Notes: generated from the letters alone by a model not told the origin. 64,000 nt of DNA from Betaproteobacteria bacterium (GCA_016192065.1 JACPUX010000049.1:1-64000), one strand, 5' to 3'; positions 52,659 through 61,754 are shown, counted from the first letter of the stretch. Numbers and translations: made by a program.

Positions 52659-54266
52659 ATGAACCAGAACTACGACGCCATCATCATCGGAGCCGGTCAC
52701 AACGGCCTTACCTGCGCCGCCTACCTCGCCGCGGCGGGTCTGCAAGTGCTGATGCTGGAACGACGCGGCGTGGTTGGCGGAGCCGCTGTCACCGAGGAAT
52801 TCTTCCCCGGCTTTCGCAATTCCACCGCCAGCTACACCGTCAGCTTGCTGGCCCCGGAAGTCATTCGCGATCTGCGCCTGGCCGAACACGGCCTCAGGAT
52901 CATCGAGCGCCCCTACTCGAATTTTCTGCCCCTGCCCGATGCTGGCGCGCTGCGCGTCGGTGGCGGACTCGCCGCAACCCAGGCCGAGGTGGCGCGCTTT
53001 TCGCGGCGTGATGCCGAGCGCCTGCCCGAGTACTACGCCCGGCTCGAAGCCGTGGCGGAAGTCTTGCGCCGCCTGGCGCGGGAGATCCCCCCCAATGTCG
53101 GCGGCGGCCTCACCGACTGGCTGCGTGCCGGTTTGCTGGGCAAGAAGCTCGGCGACCTGCCCATGGCGGCCAAGCGCGACGCCCTGGAACTCTTCACCAA
53201 GTCGGCCGGCGAACTGCTCGACGCCTGGTTTGAATCCGCGCCGATCAAGGCGGCTTTCGGTTTCGACGCGGTGGTAGGCAATTACGCCTCGCCCTATGCA
53301 CCCGGCACGGCCTACGTGCTGCTGCATCATGTCTTCGGCGAGGTCAACGGCAAGCGGGGCATCTGGGGCCACGCCCTGGGCGGCATGGGGGCGATCACCG
53401 AAGCCATGGCCCAGGAGGCCCGGGCGCGCGGGGTAACGATCGTGCTCGAGGCTCCGGTGGCCAAGGTACTGGTGCGCGAGGGCCGCGCCCGCGGGGTGGT
53501 GCTGGCCGATGGGCGCGAGTTCTCCGCCCCGCGCGTCATCGCCAATGTCAATCCCAAACTGCTCTGTCTGGAGATGATCGAGCCGGCCGCGCTGCCCGCC
53601 GATTTCCTGCAGCGCATGCGTCACTATGCCTGCGGCTCGGGCACACTGCGCATCAACGTCGCGCTCGCTCAATTGCCCGACTTCCGCTGCGCGCCGGGAA
53701 CCGTGGCGGCGCCCCACCACCGCTCCGGCATCATCATGGCGCCGAGCCTTGCCTATCTCGATCGTGCCTACGACGATGCACGCCGCGAGGGCTTCGCGCG
53801 CGAGCCCATCGTGGAAATGCTGCTGCCCAGCATTATCGACGACCGCCTGGCGCCGCCGGGCCAGCATGTGGCGAGCCTCTTCTGCCAGCACTTCGCGCCC
53901 ACCCTGCCGCAAGGACGCGATTGGGACCGCGAAAAGGCCGCCGCGGTCGAGCGCGTCTTCGCGGTCGTCGAGGCACAGGCGCCGAACTTCCGCGCTGCGC
54001 TCCTGGGCTACCGTGCCTTGACGCCGCTCGACCTGGAACGCGAATTCGGCCTGCTGGGCGGCGATATTTTCCACGGGCGCCTTAGCCTCGACCAACTCTT
54101 CAGCGCCCGCCCCGTGCTCGGCCATGCCGACCACCGTCTGCCGCTCCAGGGGCTTTATCTGTGTGGCTCGGGCGCGCACCCCGGCGGTGGGGTCAGCGGT
54201 CTGCCGGGGCGCAACGCCGCGCGCGAAATCCTGCGCGACCGTTCCTGGTGGCGCCGCCGGCCTTGA
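52659..54266 (+). CDS. Phytoene-desaturase-like FAD-dependent oxidoreductase
   Basis: 535 residues. FAD-binding YDAIIIGAGHNGLTCAAYLAAAG at the N-terminus with the ERR signature LERRGVVGGAAVTEEFFPGF; C-terminal LYLCGSGAHPGGGVSGLPGRN matches the carotenoid-desaturase/retinol-saturase family (PYROXD2-like). Ligand and reaction unknown: no carotenoid genes nearby. CAGGAA precedes the ATG. The 268 bp between fabI and this gene hold no recognisable feature. Its stop overlaps the next gene's probable TTG start. Confidence 0.85.
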   Translation: MNQNYDAIIIGAGHNGLTCAAYLAAAGLQVLMLERRGVVGGAAVTEEFFPGFRNSTASYTVSLLAPEVIRDLRLAEHGLRIIERPYSNFLPLPDAGALRVGGGLAATQAEVARFSRRDAERLPEYYARLEAVAEVLRRLAREIPPNVGGGLTDWLRAGLLGKKLGDLPMAAKRDALELFTKSAGELLDAWFESAPIKAAFGFDAVVGNYASPYAPGTAYVLLHHVFGEVNGKRGIWGHALGGMGAITEAMAQEARARGVTIVLEAPVAKVLVREGRARGVVLADGREFSAPRVIANVNPKLLCLEMIEPAALPADFLQRMRHYACGSGTLRINVALAQLPDFRCAPGTVAAPHHRSGIIMAPSLAYLDRAYDDARREGFAREPIVEMLLPSIIDDRLAPPGQHVASLFCQHFAPTLPQGRDWDREKAAAVERVFAVVEAQAPNFRAALLGYRALTPLDLEREFGLLGGDIFHGRLSLDQLFSARPVLGHADHRLPLQGLYLCGSGAHPGGGVSGLPGRNAAREILRDRSWWRRRP

Positions 54267-55549
54267 GCAAGGCGCTCGACACCGCCCACAGCCAGGCGAG
54301 CGAGACCGCCTCGCTTTACCTCGATGCCCTGACCGGCGTGCGTGGCTTCGCCGCCTGCTGGGTGTTGCTCTACCATGCCTGGGTAGCGGCCGGGCCAGAG
54401 AACCTGTATCTCTTTCTTGGCGATCAGCGGATCGATGTCACGCCCTTCTTGAGCGGCGGCGGCCTGGGCGTGACGGTGTTCTTCGTGCTCTCCGGGTTCC
54501 TCCTGGCCCTGCCCTTCGCCCAGGCAAGGGCACGGGGACAAGCGCGGCCGCGCTTCCCGGAGTTCTTCCGGCGCCGGGCCTTGCGCGTCTTGCCGGCCTA
54601 CTACGCGCAGCTCTTGCTCTTGATTCCGCTCCTATGGTTTGGGCTGGCGCCCGGCCCGGCGGAAGTCGCCAATGTGGCACTGCACGCGCTGATGGCGCAC
54701 AACTTCAATCTGCATTACGTGGCGACGATCAACGGCCCCTATTGGAGCATGCCCACGGAGTGGAATTTCTATCTGCTGTTTCCGCTCCTGATCCTCTGCT
54801 GCGGCCCGCGCCGCTGGCCCTGGCTGCTGGCGATTACGCTGCTCCTGGTGCCGCTCTACCGCTGGACGCTCTTCCAATACATCGCCGCCTGGCCGCTGGG
54901 CGAACGCGTCTCGCTGATCGATCAATTGCCCGGTCGGCTCGATCAATTCGTCTTCGGCATGCTGGCGGCGCATCTCTTGGTCTTCTGGCGCGGCACTCCC
55001 GGAGGCCGCGCCGCGCTGGCCCGCTGGGGCGACGCGATCCTCGCCCTGGGCTGCCTGATCGGGCTGGTGCTGCTCTACTGGATGCACGAACACTTCCGGC
55101 GCTACCTCGCCGGGCACTGGAGCCTTTACGCCTGGAATACCGCCTTCGGCCTGGCCACCGCCTTATGCATCCTGGGCATCGCGGCCGGCGGGCGCTTCGG
55201 CCTGGCCTTGTTCGCCAACCCGGTCTCGGTGTGGCTGGGCGTGGTGAGCTACAGCGTGTATTTGTGGCACTTTCCGGTGGTCGATGCGCTGTCGCGGCAA
55301 ACCTGGATCGCCAGCCTGCCCGGGCCGCATTGGCTGCCGCTCACCCTGGCCGCTCTGCCGCCCATACTGGCGGTTTCCGCGCTGTGGTATCGCTATGTGG
55401 AGCGACCCTTCCTCGTCCCCGAGACCCTCGCCGAAGGACCGCTCGCCCGCCTGGCGCCGCTGGCGCGGCGGCGCACTTGGCTGGTAGCGGCCCTGGCGGC
55501 GCTGGGCCTCGTGACCTGGGCGGCGATGTGGCAACTGCTCCGCCATTGA
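54263..55549 (+). CDS. Acyltransferase 3 (OafA/YrhL-type) membrane protein
   Basis: About 428 residues, ten or more transmembrane helices. LTGVRGFAACWVLLYHAWVA at the start contains the family histidine; FFVLSGFLLALPFA, RRRALRVLPAYYAQ and WSMPTEWNFYLLFPLL follow, and VVSYSVYLWHFPVV closes the domain. The family O-acylates sugars of LPS, peptidoglycan or other glycans. The TTG overlapping the previous stop (TTGA) is my best start; a GTG at 54248 is possible. Confidence 0.82.
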   Translation: MSKALDTAHSQASETASLYLDALTGVRGFAACWVLLYHAWVAAGPENLYLFLGDQRIDVTPFLSGGGLGVTVFFVLSGFLLALPFAQARARGQARPRFPEFFRRRALRVLPAYYAQLLLLIPLLWFGLAPGPAEVANVALHALMAHNFNLHYVATINGPYWSMPTEWNFYLLFPLLILCCGPRRWPWLLAITLLLVPLYRWTLFQYIAAWPLGERVSLIDQLPGRLDQFVFGMLAAHLLVFWRGTPGGRAALARWGDAILALGCLIGLVLLYWMHEHFRRYLAGHWSLYAWNTAFGLATALCILGIAAGGRFGLALFANPVSVWLGVVSYSVYLWHFPVVDALSRQTWIASLPGPHWLPLTLAALPPILAVSALWYRYVERPFLVPETLAEGPLARLAPLARRRTWLVAALAALGLVTWAAMWQLLRH

Positions 55550-55742
55550 AGCGACGGGGTCGCGATTCGCGCTTGGTCACCCCTCGCTCCGCTCCTCGAA
55601 ATTTCGCCAGCATACTGATGCTGGACCGGTCGAGGCTCGGCCCGGTGTGCCCGCATCGCCACACCACCAGTCCACGGATGCTCAGGCGGCGCGGGCCGGT
55701 GGAACCGCGCCTCGGTGCCAGGCCGGCAGCGGGCGCAAGCGT

Positions 55743-56708
55743 TCAGGGCCGCGCGAAGGCGCGTACACCCAACACTACCCCCGCGACCAGGAGCGCGACC
55801 CCGCCGAGCACTTCCGCCCCCGGAAACACCCCGCGCCAAACAAACGCGTAGGCGAGGGCGGCGAGGGTTTCGAAGACGATCAATTGCCCGACCAGCGCGG
55901 TCGGCAAGAGTTGGCTGGCACGATTCCAGAGCAAGGTGCCGAGCCACGAAGCGCTCAGGCCGATCGCCAGCATCCACCCGGCAAAAGCCCAGGGCCGCGG
56001 CCCCAAAGGCATGGCCAGGCCACCTTTGAGGGAATACCAGGCAAGACAGCCCGCCATCCCCACTGCAGCCAGTGGCAGCGTGGCCACCCCCTGCGCCGTC
56101 GCCCAAGTGGCGGAGTTGAGCTCGGGGTGTAGGCGCAGCCAGCGTGAATTGCGCACCGGGTACCAAGTCCAGGCCACCAGTGCGCCCAAGGCGGCGAGGG
56201 CTCCCAGCAGGTAATCGGACAAATTGCGCACGCCATCCAGGGCGCGCAGCTCGGCCTGATTGACCAGCAGGATGCCCGCGGCGATCACCCCCAGCGAAGG
56301 CACAAGCCGCAGCCAGGGCATGCCTCCTTCATGCAGATTGGCGACGATGGCGATGACCACCGGCAAGGTCCCGATGATCATGGTGGGCAGCGGTGCGTCC
56401 GCCAGTTGAATCGCCGCGGCCAGGCAGAGGTAGTAGGTGATATTGCCGCTGAGCGCCAGCTCGAACGCGGCGCGCCAATCCGCCGGGCGCAGGGCGAGAA
56501 GTCGCACGCGGTCGCGCCAGGCCAGCGGCAGGGCAATCAAGCCGAAGGCGAGATAGCGCCCGAAGGCGAGCATGGCCGGCGGGTAATCCGCCAGCACCAG
56601 CGGCGCCACGAACACGATGCCCCAGGCGAGCCCCGCGCCCAGGGCACAGGCCACGCCCCAGACCAGTGGCTCGGCTGTTGGCCGCGATCTTTGGTTGATG
56701 TCAGACAT
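55743..56708 (-). CDS. EamA-family (DMT superfamily) transporter
   Basis: 321 residues, ten transmembrane helices in two EamA repeats (CALGAGLAWGIVFVAPLVL and LLGALAALGALVAWTWY). Typical of drug/metabolite transporters; substrate unknown. The 193 bp after the acyltransferase show no gene. Convergent with it. Confidence 0.85.
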   Translation of the reverse strand: MSDINQRSRPTAEPLVWGVACALGAGLAWGIVFVAPLVLADYPPAMLAFGRYLAFGLIALPLAWRDRVRLLALRPADWRAAFELALSGNITYYLCLAAAIQLADAPLPTMIIGTLPVVIAIVANLHEGGMPWLRLVPSLGVIAAGILLVNQAELRALDGVRNLSDYLLGALAALGALVAWTWYPVRNSRWLRLHPELNSATWATAQGVATLPLAAVGMAGCLAWYSLKGGLAMPLGPRPWAFAGWMLAIGLSASWLGTLLWNRASQLLPTALVGQLIVFETLAALAYAFVWRGVFPGAEVLGGVALLVAGVVLGVRAFARP

Positions 56709-56844
56709 GCGCCATTATCGCCGATCGGCGCGACCTCTCTTCCGCGAGTGATCCACGCGCCAGCGCTAGTCACCAACTTCAAATCGAAGGGTATCGGCGA
56801 GGCAAAGCGCTCGCCCCCAAGCGCCCTTTCTGGCGCCGCCGGCC

Positions 56845-57492
56845 TCAAAGGCGCGGGCGGCTCCTGGCGCGCCCGCGGGTTCGCCAGGCCGCGGCCAGGC
56901 CCAGTGCTCCAAGGCCCAGCGCGATGCCGCCCCACACCAGGGCGGCGAAGTGCGCCTGCACTCCGGGCAGGTTGCCGAAAACATACCCTGCGGCGAGCAA
57001 AGGTACCACCCAAAGCACCGCGCCCAGACTCACGCAGAGCAAGAAGCGCAGGGGCGACATTTGCGCCACCCCACCGACGAAGGGCGCGCAGGTGCGAATC
57101 ACCGCCAGATAGGGCGAAAATACAAAGGTCAAACCACCGTGCGCCTCATAGAAGTCATGGGTACGAGCCAGCATGGCGCGATCGGGCCAGCGCCAATGCC
57201 AGTGGTCCAGGCCGTTGGCCAAGGCGCGCCCAGTGACGTAGTTGAGCAGGCTGCCCGTCACCATGGCTAGCCACAAGGCCGCGCCTACCGCGCCCAAGTT
57301 GAGCACGCCCTGGGCGCAGAAGGCGCCGCACACAAACACGAACGGGTTGCCGGGCAAGAAGAACAGTGGCAGTACACCCAACTCCAGAAAGATCAGGGTG
57401 AAAATGAGCGCGTAGACCCAAGCGCCGTACGCCGCCAGCAAGCTGCCGAGGTGCTGGTCGAAATGCCAAAGCTGGTGCAGGATTTCGGGCAT
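56845..57492 (-). CDS. DedA-family membrane protein
   Basis: 215 residues. The DedA/SNARE-associated core is present: FLELGVLPLFFLPGNPFVFVCG with the helical hairpin, and the re-entrant loop SPYLAVIRTCAPFVGGVAQM. Members flip undecaprenyl phosphate or phosphatidylethanolamine or serve membrane-potential homeostasis. The 5' flank holds MITE-like copy A. Confidence 0.88.
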   Translation of the reverse strand: MPEILHQLWHFDQHLGSLLAAYGAWVYALIFTLIFLELGVLPLFFLPGNPFVFVCGAFCAQGVLNLGAVGAALWLAMVTGSLLNYVTGRALANGLDHWHWRWPDRAMLARTHDFYEAHGGLTFVFSPYLAVIRTCAPFVGGVAQMSPLRFLLCVSLGAVLWVVPLLAAGYVFGNLPGVQAHFAALVWGGIALGLGALGLAAAWRTRGRARSRPRL

Positions 57493-57516
57493 GAGGAAGG
57501 GCCGCGTCGGGACTTG

Positions 57517-57629
57517 TGGAAACGCTGATTAAAGCCACCACACCGGCGATGGCCGGTTTTCGGGTCGCGAAATTTTCTGGATCCCGGCTTTCCCCGGACC
57601 GACCAGTCCTGACTCGATCAGCGTCTCCC
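57517..57629. repeat. MITE-like element, copy A
   Basis: Left end GGAAACGCTGATTAAAG; right end CTCGATCAGCGTCTCCC, an inverted pair with two mismatches over 12 bases. Inside: CACCGGCGATGGCCGGTTTTC. It fills most of the gap between dedA and the exosortase-partner gene. Similarity to copy B extends about 10 bp further left (GACTTG). Confidence 0.7.
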
Positions 57630-57652
57630 TGCGCTCCGGCGAGGCTGGCCGT

Positions 57653-58243
57653 TCACCGCGGTGCGACTCGCCAGCGCTCCAAAAAGCGGCGGTCCAGCAC
57701 CACCCACAAGATCGCCGGCGCCACCGCGGGCACGATCAAGCTGCTGAACTGATACACGAACACCACCACTTCGCGCTGCACTTGCGAGAACCCCGCCTGC
57801 ATGGCCACGCCTGGTCCGGCGAGAATGGCCACTTGGCGCAGCACATCGGAGGCCACGCCAACGATTTGTAGCGGCAACAGGATCGCGAAACCGATCACCA
57901 ATTTCTTGGGCCATCCGGGCGCACGCGCGGCCAGAACCAGGGCGCAAAACAGCGGCAGGCCGAAGCTGTAGACCAGAGTGTTCACCTCGGGCACCAGCAC
58001 CGCGCGACTGCCCAAAGGAGCATTCTCCGGCCGCAGCGTGGTCATGGCCGAGAGCGTGCCATGGGCGAGTTCCACGCCGCTGATGAAATCGCCAAAGCCC
58101 GACTGCAACAAGGTCTTCACCAGCATTCCTACCGGCCAGACCAGGACTGGTGTGCCGAAATACCAGATCGCGAAGCAAAGCGGCAGCCAGAGAAAGACCA
58201 TACCGATGAAGCGCGGCAGGCTCATCTCCTCGCCCTTGGCCAA
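57653..58243 (-). CDS. Exosortase H-associated membrane protein
   Basis: 196 residues and about four transmembrane helices (FIGMVFLWLPLCFAIWYF, SFGLPLFCALVLAARA, LVIGFAILLPLQIVGV, FSSLIVPAVAPAILWVVL). It lies 84 bp downstream of the exosortase H gene on the same strand, and its length and layout fit the membrane partner found with XrtH. I give this on context and resemblance, not on a catalytic motif. The Met six residues further in is an alternative start. Confidence 0.65.
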   Translation of the reverse strand: MAKGEEMSLPRFIGMVFLWLPLCFAIWYFGTPVLVWPVGMLVKTLLQSGFGDFISGVELAHGTLSAMTTLRPENAPLGSRAVLVPEVNTLVYSFGLPLFCALVLAARAPGWPKKLVIGFAILLPLQIVGVASDVLRQVAILAGPGVAMQAGFSQVQREVVVFVYQFSSLIVPAVAPAILWVVLDRRFLERWRVAPR

Positions 58244-58327
58244 AGAGCCTCGCCCACGGTCCCCACGACTCCTGTCGATCCACGCGCGGCGGTGCCCTCA
58301 AGCGGAGCAAGGATACGGGCGCACATG

Positions 58328-58852
58328 TCAGGCCGGTGCCGGCGGTGGGCTGCCCGGTGGCACCTCGCCCAACCCCGCGCGCGGTAGGAAGCGCACCCAG
58401 AGTAACCAGACGATCAGCACATCGAGCATGATCAGCGCCTGCCAGACGTACAGATGCGCCCACTCGAAAACCTGATAACTCCACTGCCCGAGATAAAAGA
58501 GGCTGATGATGCGCACCACGTTCAGGCCCTGTACCGCCACGATGCCGGCGGCCAGGCCCGCGGCCTTGGCCTTCCAGGACGAGGGAAAAGCCAGCATTGC
58601 CGCCAGCAGCACGATCGTCGCCTCGACACCGTTGCAGCCGGCCTCGATGGACACGGCGAAACCATTGGAGAGGCTTTGCAGCACTTTGCCCTGGGCTGAA
58701 ACCTGCGGGTCGAAAAAGGCCACCAGTTGCGAGCTGAACACCGCCAGGCCGTGGGTCCAGGGCTCGACAAAATATTGTTGTGCGGGTGAGGTCAACTCCA
58801 GGCCAAAAAGCACCGCCTGGATCACCAGGAAAAGCACGAAAAAGCGGATCAT
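58328..58852 (-). CDS. xrtH: Exosortase H
   Basis: 174 residues, about five transmembrane helices. The exosortase/archaeosortase catalytic triad is complete: Cys73 in SIEAGCNGVEA, Arg114 in NVVRIISLFY and His133 in FEWAHLYVWQA. Short XrtH-type enzymes cleave and probably attach or transfer proteins carrying an IPTLxxWG-type C-terminal sorting signal. I see no protein with that signal in this window, so the targets are elsewhere. The ATG giving IRFFVLFLVIQA is preferred over one 12 codons upstream. Confidence 0.88.
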   Translation of the reverse strand: MIRFFVLFLVIQAVLFGLELTSPAQQYFVEPWTHGLAVFSSQLVAFFDPQVSAQGKVLQSLSNGFAVSIEAGCNGVEATIVLLAAMLAFPSSWKAKAAGLAAGIVAVQGLNVVRIISLFYLGQWSYQVFEWAHLYVWQALIMLDVLIVWLLWVRFLPRAGLGEVPPGSPPPAPA

Positions 58853-58910
58853 GGGGCCGGATTGTAGCCGCAGGCGGTCGCGGCGCAAAGGCTTCTGGTC
58901 CGCGACTTGA

Positions 58911-59005
58911 GGAAACGCTGACTGACGCCGTCACGCCGGCACCGATCGGTATGCAGTTTTCCGGCATGCACCGGGAGGACGAATTCTAAGTTGATCAGCG
59001 TTTCC
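58911..59005. repeat. MITE-like element, best-preserved copy B
   Basis: The ends GGAAACGCTGA (58911-58921) and TCAGCGTTTCC (58995-59005) form a perfect 11-bp inverted pair; total length 95 bp. Inside is a hairpin-prone CCGGCACCGATCGGTATGC. The element ends on the base before the stop codon of the neighbouring beta-helix gene, whose last codons may therefore be shaped by it. Confidence 0.8.
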
Positions 59006-61054
59006 TTAGTCGGTCGTGCAAAACACCACGCCCTCCCGCACCCAAGCTTGCGCCACCATCGATTGAATTACGCTCTCCTCCAAAACGAAGCGGTGATTGG
59101 GGTCTCCACGCACATGCCCGAGGTTGTAGAGCCGCGTCACGGGACGGCCGCGGGCACAGCCTCCGTCGCTTGCCGGCCAGGGCGCAAACCCGGCGGCCTC
59201 ATAGTTCATGCGTGGTGCGCCGGCTGGGGTGGCCCAGGATTGACGCAGCAAACCGTCGCGCTCCTGGGGCACGGCGGTGTAGAAATGCGTATTGGGGCCG
59301 ATCACCGGGTCGCCATAGAACCGCCAGGCGGTCACCGCGCCGGGTGCCGAACCGTCGCCCCCCACGGCGAAGCGCACCCCGGTTGCCTGCCAGCCCAGAC
59401 CGGGATTGGACTCCAGGGCCTGCTGCTCGGCGGCGCTGGCAGTGATGAAGTAGTGATTGAGCGTGGGAGCGTAGAACTCTGCCACGATCAGCGGTAGCGC
59501 GCTCGCCTGAATCGCCCCGGCCGGCCCGCTCACCGAACGCAAGGCGCCGCGGCGATCGGTGTCACTGGGCACATAGCTCGGACCAGGGGGCAGCTCGGGT
59601 CGGGTTGGGCGGTCGGCGTTGCTGAAGATCGGCAATCCGAAGCTCGGTGCCGTGAGCCAGGCGCCACCGGGCATCGGGCGGACGTCTTCGGCGGCGAGAT
59701 CAGCGAACGCGGGTTCCAAGGTGTTGATGGCGTTGTCACGCGCGAGCTGCGCGGCATTGCAATCGGGATTGGAATCGGTGCAGACCGGTGAATCTTCGAT
59801 CCCCAAGGGGTGCGTGGCGGGTCCGTTCCAAATGACGTTGCCCCGGATCACCAATCCATCGTCCACGCGGGCAGGCGCAGGAACGTTGGATCCCGCCGGT
59901 GGTGTGATCGGCGTGGCGATGGCGAACTGCTGCCAGCGGCTGGGTGCGTCCGGCGGGTTGTAGATGACGTTGTTGAGGATGGCGACATTGCGGCTGGGTA
60001 TCCATTGGCCGCCTTCATCCGCCGTGCCCCAACCACCGATCTGCTGGCGTTCACGGCAGGCAGTAACCGCCGCGGAGCTTGCCGGTGCGCCGTCGCAACT
60101 CCTGGAACCATGCACCACTTCGAGCACATGGCTTTGGCGTCCGACTCGCCAAGCGGTGTTATAGGCGATCGTGACGTTGTAACCGCCGTTGACCCCGAAG
60201 GCCGCGCCCACGGTGTCATGCACCAGGTTGTTGAGCACCCGCACATGGCTGCCTTCGTAGTGCAGGAAGGGCGCGCTCATGAACTGGAAGCCGGTGCCCT
60301 GCCCCACCGTGAAGCCGCCGTTGCCACAATCGAAAAAGGTGTTGCCCTCGACCGTGAGATCGAACGCGCCGCCCTTCACATAGCCGCACCAATCCACGGC
60401 ATCGTGGATGCGCGAATTGAGGATGTGGCCGTATTGCACGGCGACGAAATCGAGGGCGTTGTCACCGGCTCCAGCAATGTCGGAATCCTCGACGAAGACG
60501 TATTGCGACTGATTGACCTTGAGCCCTTCCTGGACACCGCGCGGCCGCGTGGCATTGCCATTGATGGTGACCTGACGGAGCAGCAGGAATTCGCAACGCT
60601 CGCATTGCAGCCCATCGCCGCCATCACCGCCGGAGAAATAGAGGCCGAGGAGATAGAGGTGACGGACATCGAAAAAGGTCGAAGCCGGCAAGCGCGCGGT
60701 GCCCGAGCCATCGGCCGCCTCAATGACGATGGGGGCGGCGAAGCTACCCCAGCGGCTCTCCCAGTAGTTCGGCACCACGTGGTTGCCGGCGGTGAGCTTG
60801 ATGCGCACACCTTCGGCGATCAGCGTCTGCTGCAAGGGAATGCGCCGCCAAGCTTCGGTGACAGTGCGCAAAGCGTCAAGTCTGGTGGTACCGGAGCGGG
60901 TATCATCGCCCGAGGCTGGATCGACCCATACTTCGCGCCAGGGACCGCTGCCAATGGGGAAAGGCGGTGTGAGCGCCGCCGCTGGTCCGTGCAGCAGACC
61001 AACCACGCAAAGGCAACCCAAGGCAAGCAAGCGGTTCACACTGAAAGCATACAC
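59006..61054 (-). CDS. Secreted right-handed beta-helix protein with DUF5648-like C-terminus
   Basis: 682 residues. Signal peptide (about 1-28). A parallel beta-helix from about 45 to 430 has many short repeats (VFVEDSDIAGAGDNALDFVA, VRVLNNLVHDTVGAAFGVN, VAILNNVIYNPPDAP). From about 525 the C-terminus has paired YF/HF-T motifs (FYAPTLNHYFITASAAE; FYGDPVIGPNTHFYTAVP) of the DUF5648 type. Such helices often bind or cleave polysaccharides; catalytic residues cannot be named. It lies 153 bp upstream of xrtH on the same strand but has no visible C-terminal sorting signal. Confidence 0.82.
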   Translation of the reverse strand: MYAFSVNRLLALGCLCVVGLLHGPAAALTPPFPIGSGPWREVWVDPASGDDTRSGTTRLDALRTVTEAWRRIPLQQTLIAEGVRIKLTAGNHVVPNYWESRWGSFAAPIVIEAADGSGTARLPASTFFDVRHLYLLGLYFSGGDGGDGLQCERCEFLLLRQVTINGNATRPRGVQEGLKVNQSQYVFVEDSDIAGAGDNALDFVAVQYGHILNSRIHDAVDWCGYVKGGAFDLTVEGNTFFDCGNGGFTVGQGTGFQFMSAPFLHYEGSHVRVLNNLVHDTVGAAFGVNGGYNVTIAYNTAWRVGRQSHVLEVVHGSRSCDGAPASSAAVTACRERQQIGGWGTADEGGQWIPSRNVAILNNVIYNPPDAPSRWQQFAIATPITPPAGSNVPAPARVDDGLVIRGNVIWNGPATHPLGIEDSPVCTDSNPDCNAAQLARDNAINTLEPAFADLAAEDVRPMPGGAWLTAPSFGLPIFSNADRPTRPELPPGPSYVPSDTDRRGALRSVSGPAGAIQASALPLIVAEFYAPTLNHYFITASAAEQQALESNPGLGWQATGVRFAVGGDGSAPGAVTAWRFYGDPVIGPNTHFYTAVPQERDGLLRQSWATPAGAPRMNYEAAGFAPWPASDGGCARGRPVTRLYNLGHVRGDPNHRFVLEESVIQSMVAQAWVREGVVFCTTD

Positions 61055-61085
61055 CGGCTTCCTTCCCGACCGGGTTGAATTCGCA

Positions 61086-61754
61086 CTATCGTTGCCTGAT
61101 CAAGGCGGGGGATCCGGCGTGATCAAGGACGTAGTGCTGCTCGACCAGCGCGCGTACCGAACTCAAGGCGAGCGCGAGAAAAGCCGCCGCACACAAGCGG
61201 TAGGTCAGTCTCACCCAGGCGGCGCCGGCACCACGAAAAAGGCGCGCGACGATTGCCGCGCAGACGAAAGCCCAGACCACCGAGGAAACCATGAAGCCAA
61301 GGAAGAACACCACGTAGTCGGCCACTTGCGGTTCGCGTATGCCCACCGCGCCCAAGGCGCTGCCCAGCGCGGCCCAGTAGGCGACATTCTGGGGATTGGT
61401 GATGGAGAGCAGCATGCCCGCGTGCAATGCGTGTTTGCGCCGGGAGGCGGCGCACGCGGAAACGGCAAACTCGACGCTGGCCGCGCGCCAGGAATCCCAG
61501 GCCAGCCAGGCGAGATAGGCGGCGCCAGCGAGGCCCACGGGCAGTCGCAAGGCTTCGGTCTGCAGGAGTAGTCCCACGCCGACGAGTCCCAGCACGGCCC
61601 AAGTGGCATCACCGACCAGGGACCCGAGCTGTACCGCCAAGGCGTGGCCAAACCCGCCGCGCGCGCCTTGACGCACGGTCTCGGCGAACACCGCTCCAGG
61701 AGCGGCATTGAAGATGAGGCCAAGGAGAAAGGCGGAAACGAACAGCGTGGTCAT
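61086..61754 (-). CDS. LysE-family exporter
   Basis: 222 residues, six transmembrane helices. TTLFVSAFLLGLIFNAAPGAVFAE at the N-terminus and SITNPQNVAYWAALGSALG with the family's NP motif. Unrelated in detail to the LysE gene at 42.7 kb. The family exports amino acids or similar small molecules. An upstream frame extension without conservation is rejected. Divergent from the DUF456 gene. Confidence 0.87.
   Translation of the reverse strand: MTTLFVSAFLLGLIFNAAPGAVFAETVRQGARGGFGHALAVQLGSLVGDATWAVLGLVGVGLLLQTEALRLPVGLAGAAYLAWLAWDSWRAASVEFAVSACAASRRKHALHAGMLLSITNPQNVAYWAALGSALGAVGIREPQVADYVVFFLGFMVSSVVWAFVCAAIVARLFRGAGAAWVRLTYRLCAAAFLALALSSVRALVEQHYVLDHAGSPALIRQR

Noticed and set aside
52332-54179. 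615-codon open frame opposite the phytoene-desaturase-like gene
   Set aside because: Antisense of a clear FAD oxidoreductase; no start context and no conserved residues.
42586-59005. Reading the MITE-like copies as ordinary Rho-independent terminators
   Set aside because: They have conserved outer ends 95-115 bp apart, no T-run, and occur beside gene starts as well as ends.
57493-59005. Genomic island around the exosortase pair
   Set aside because: Apart from two short repeats I see no integrase, tRNA, or change in base composition that would support one.
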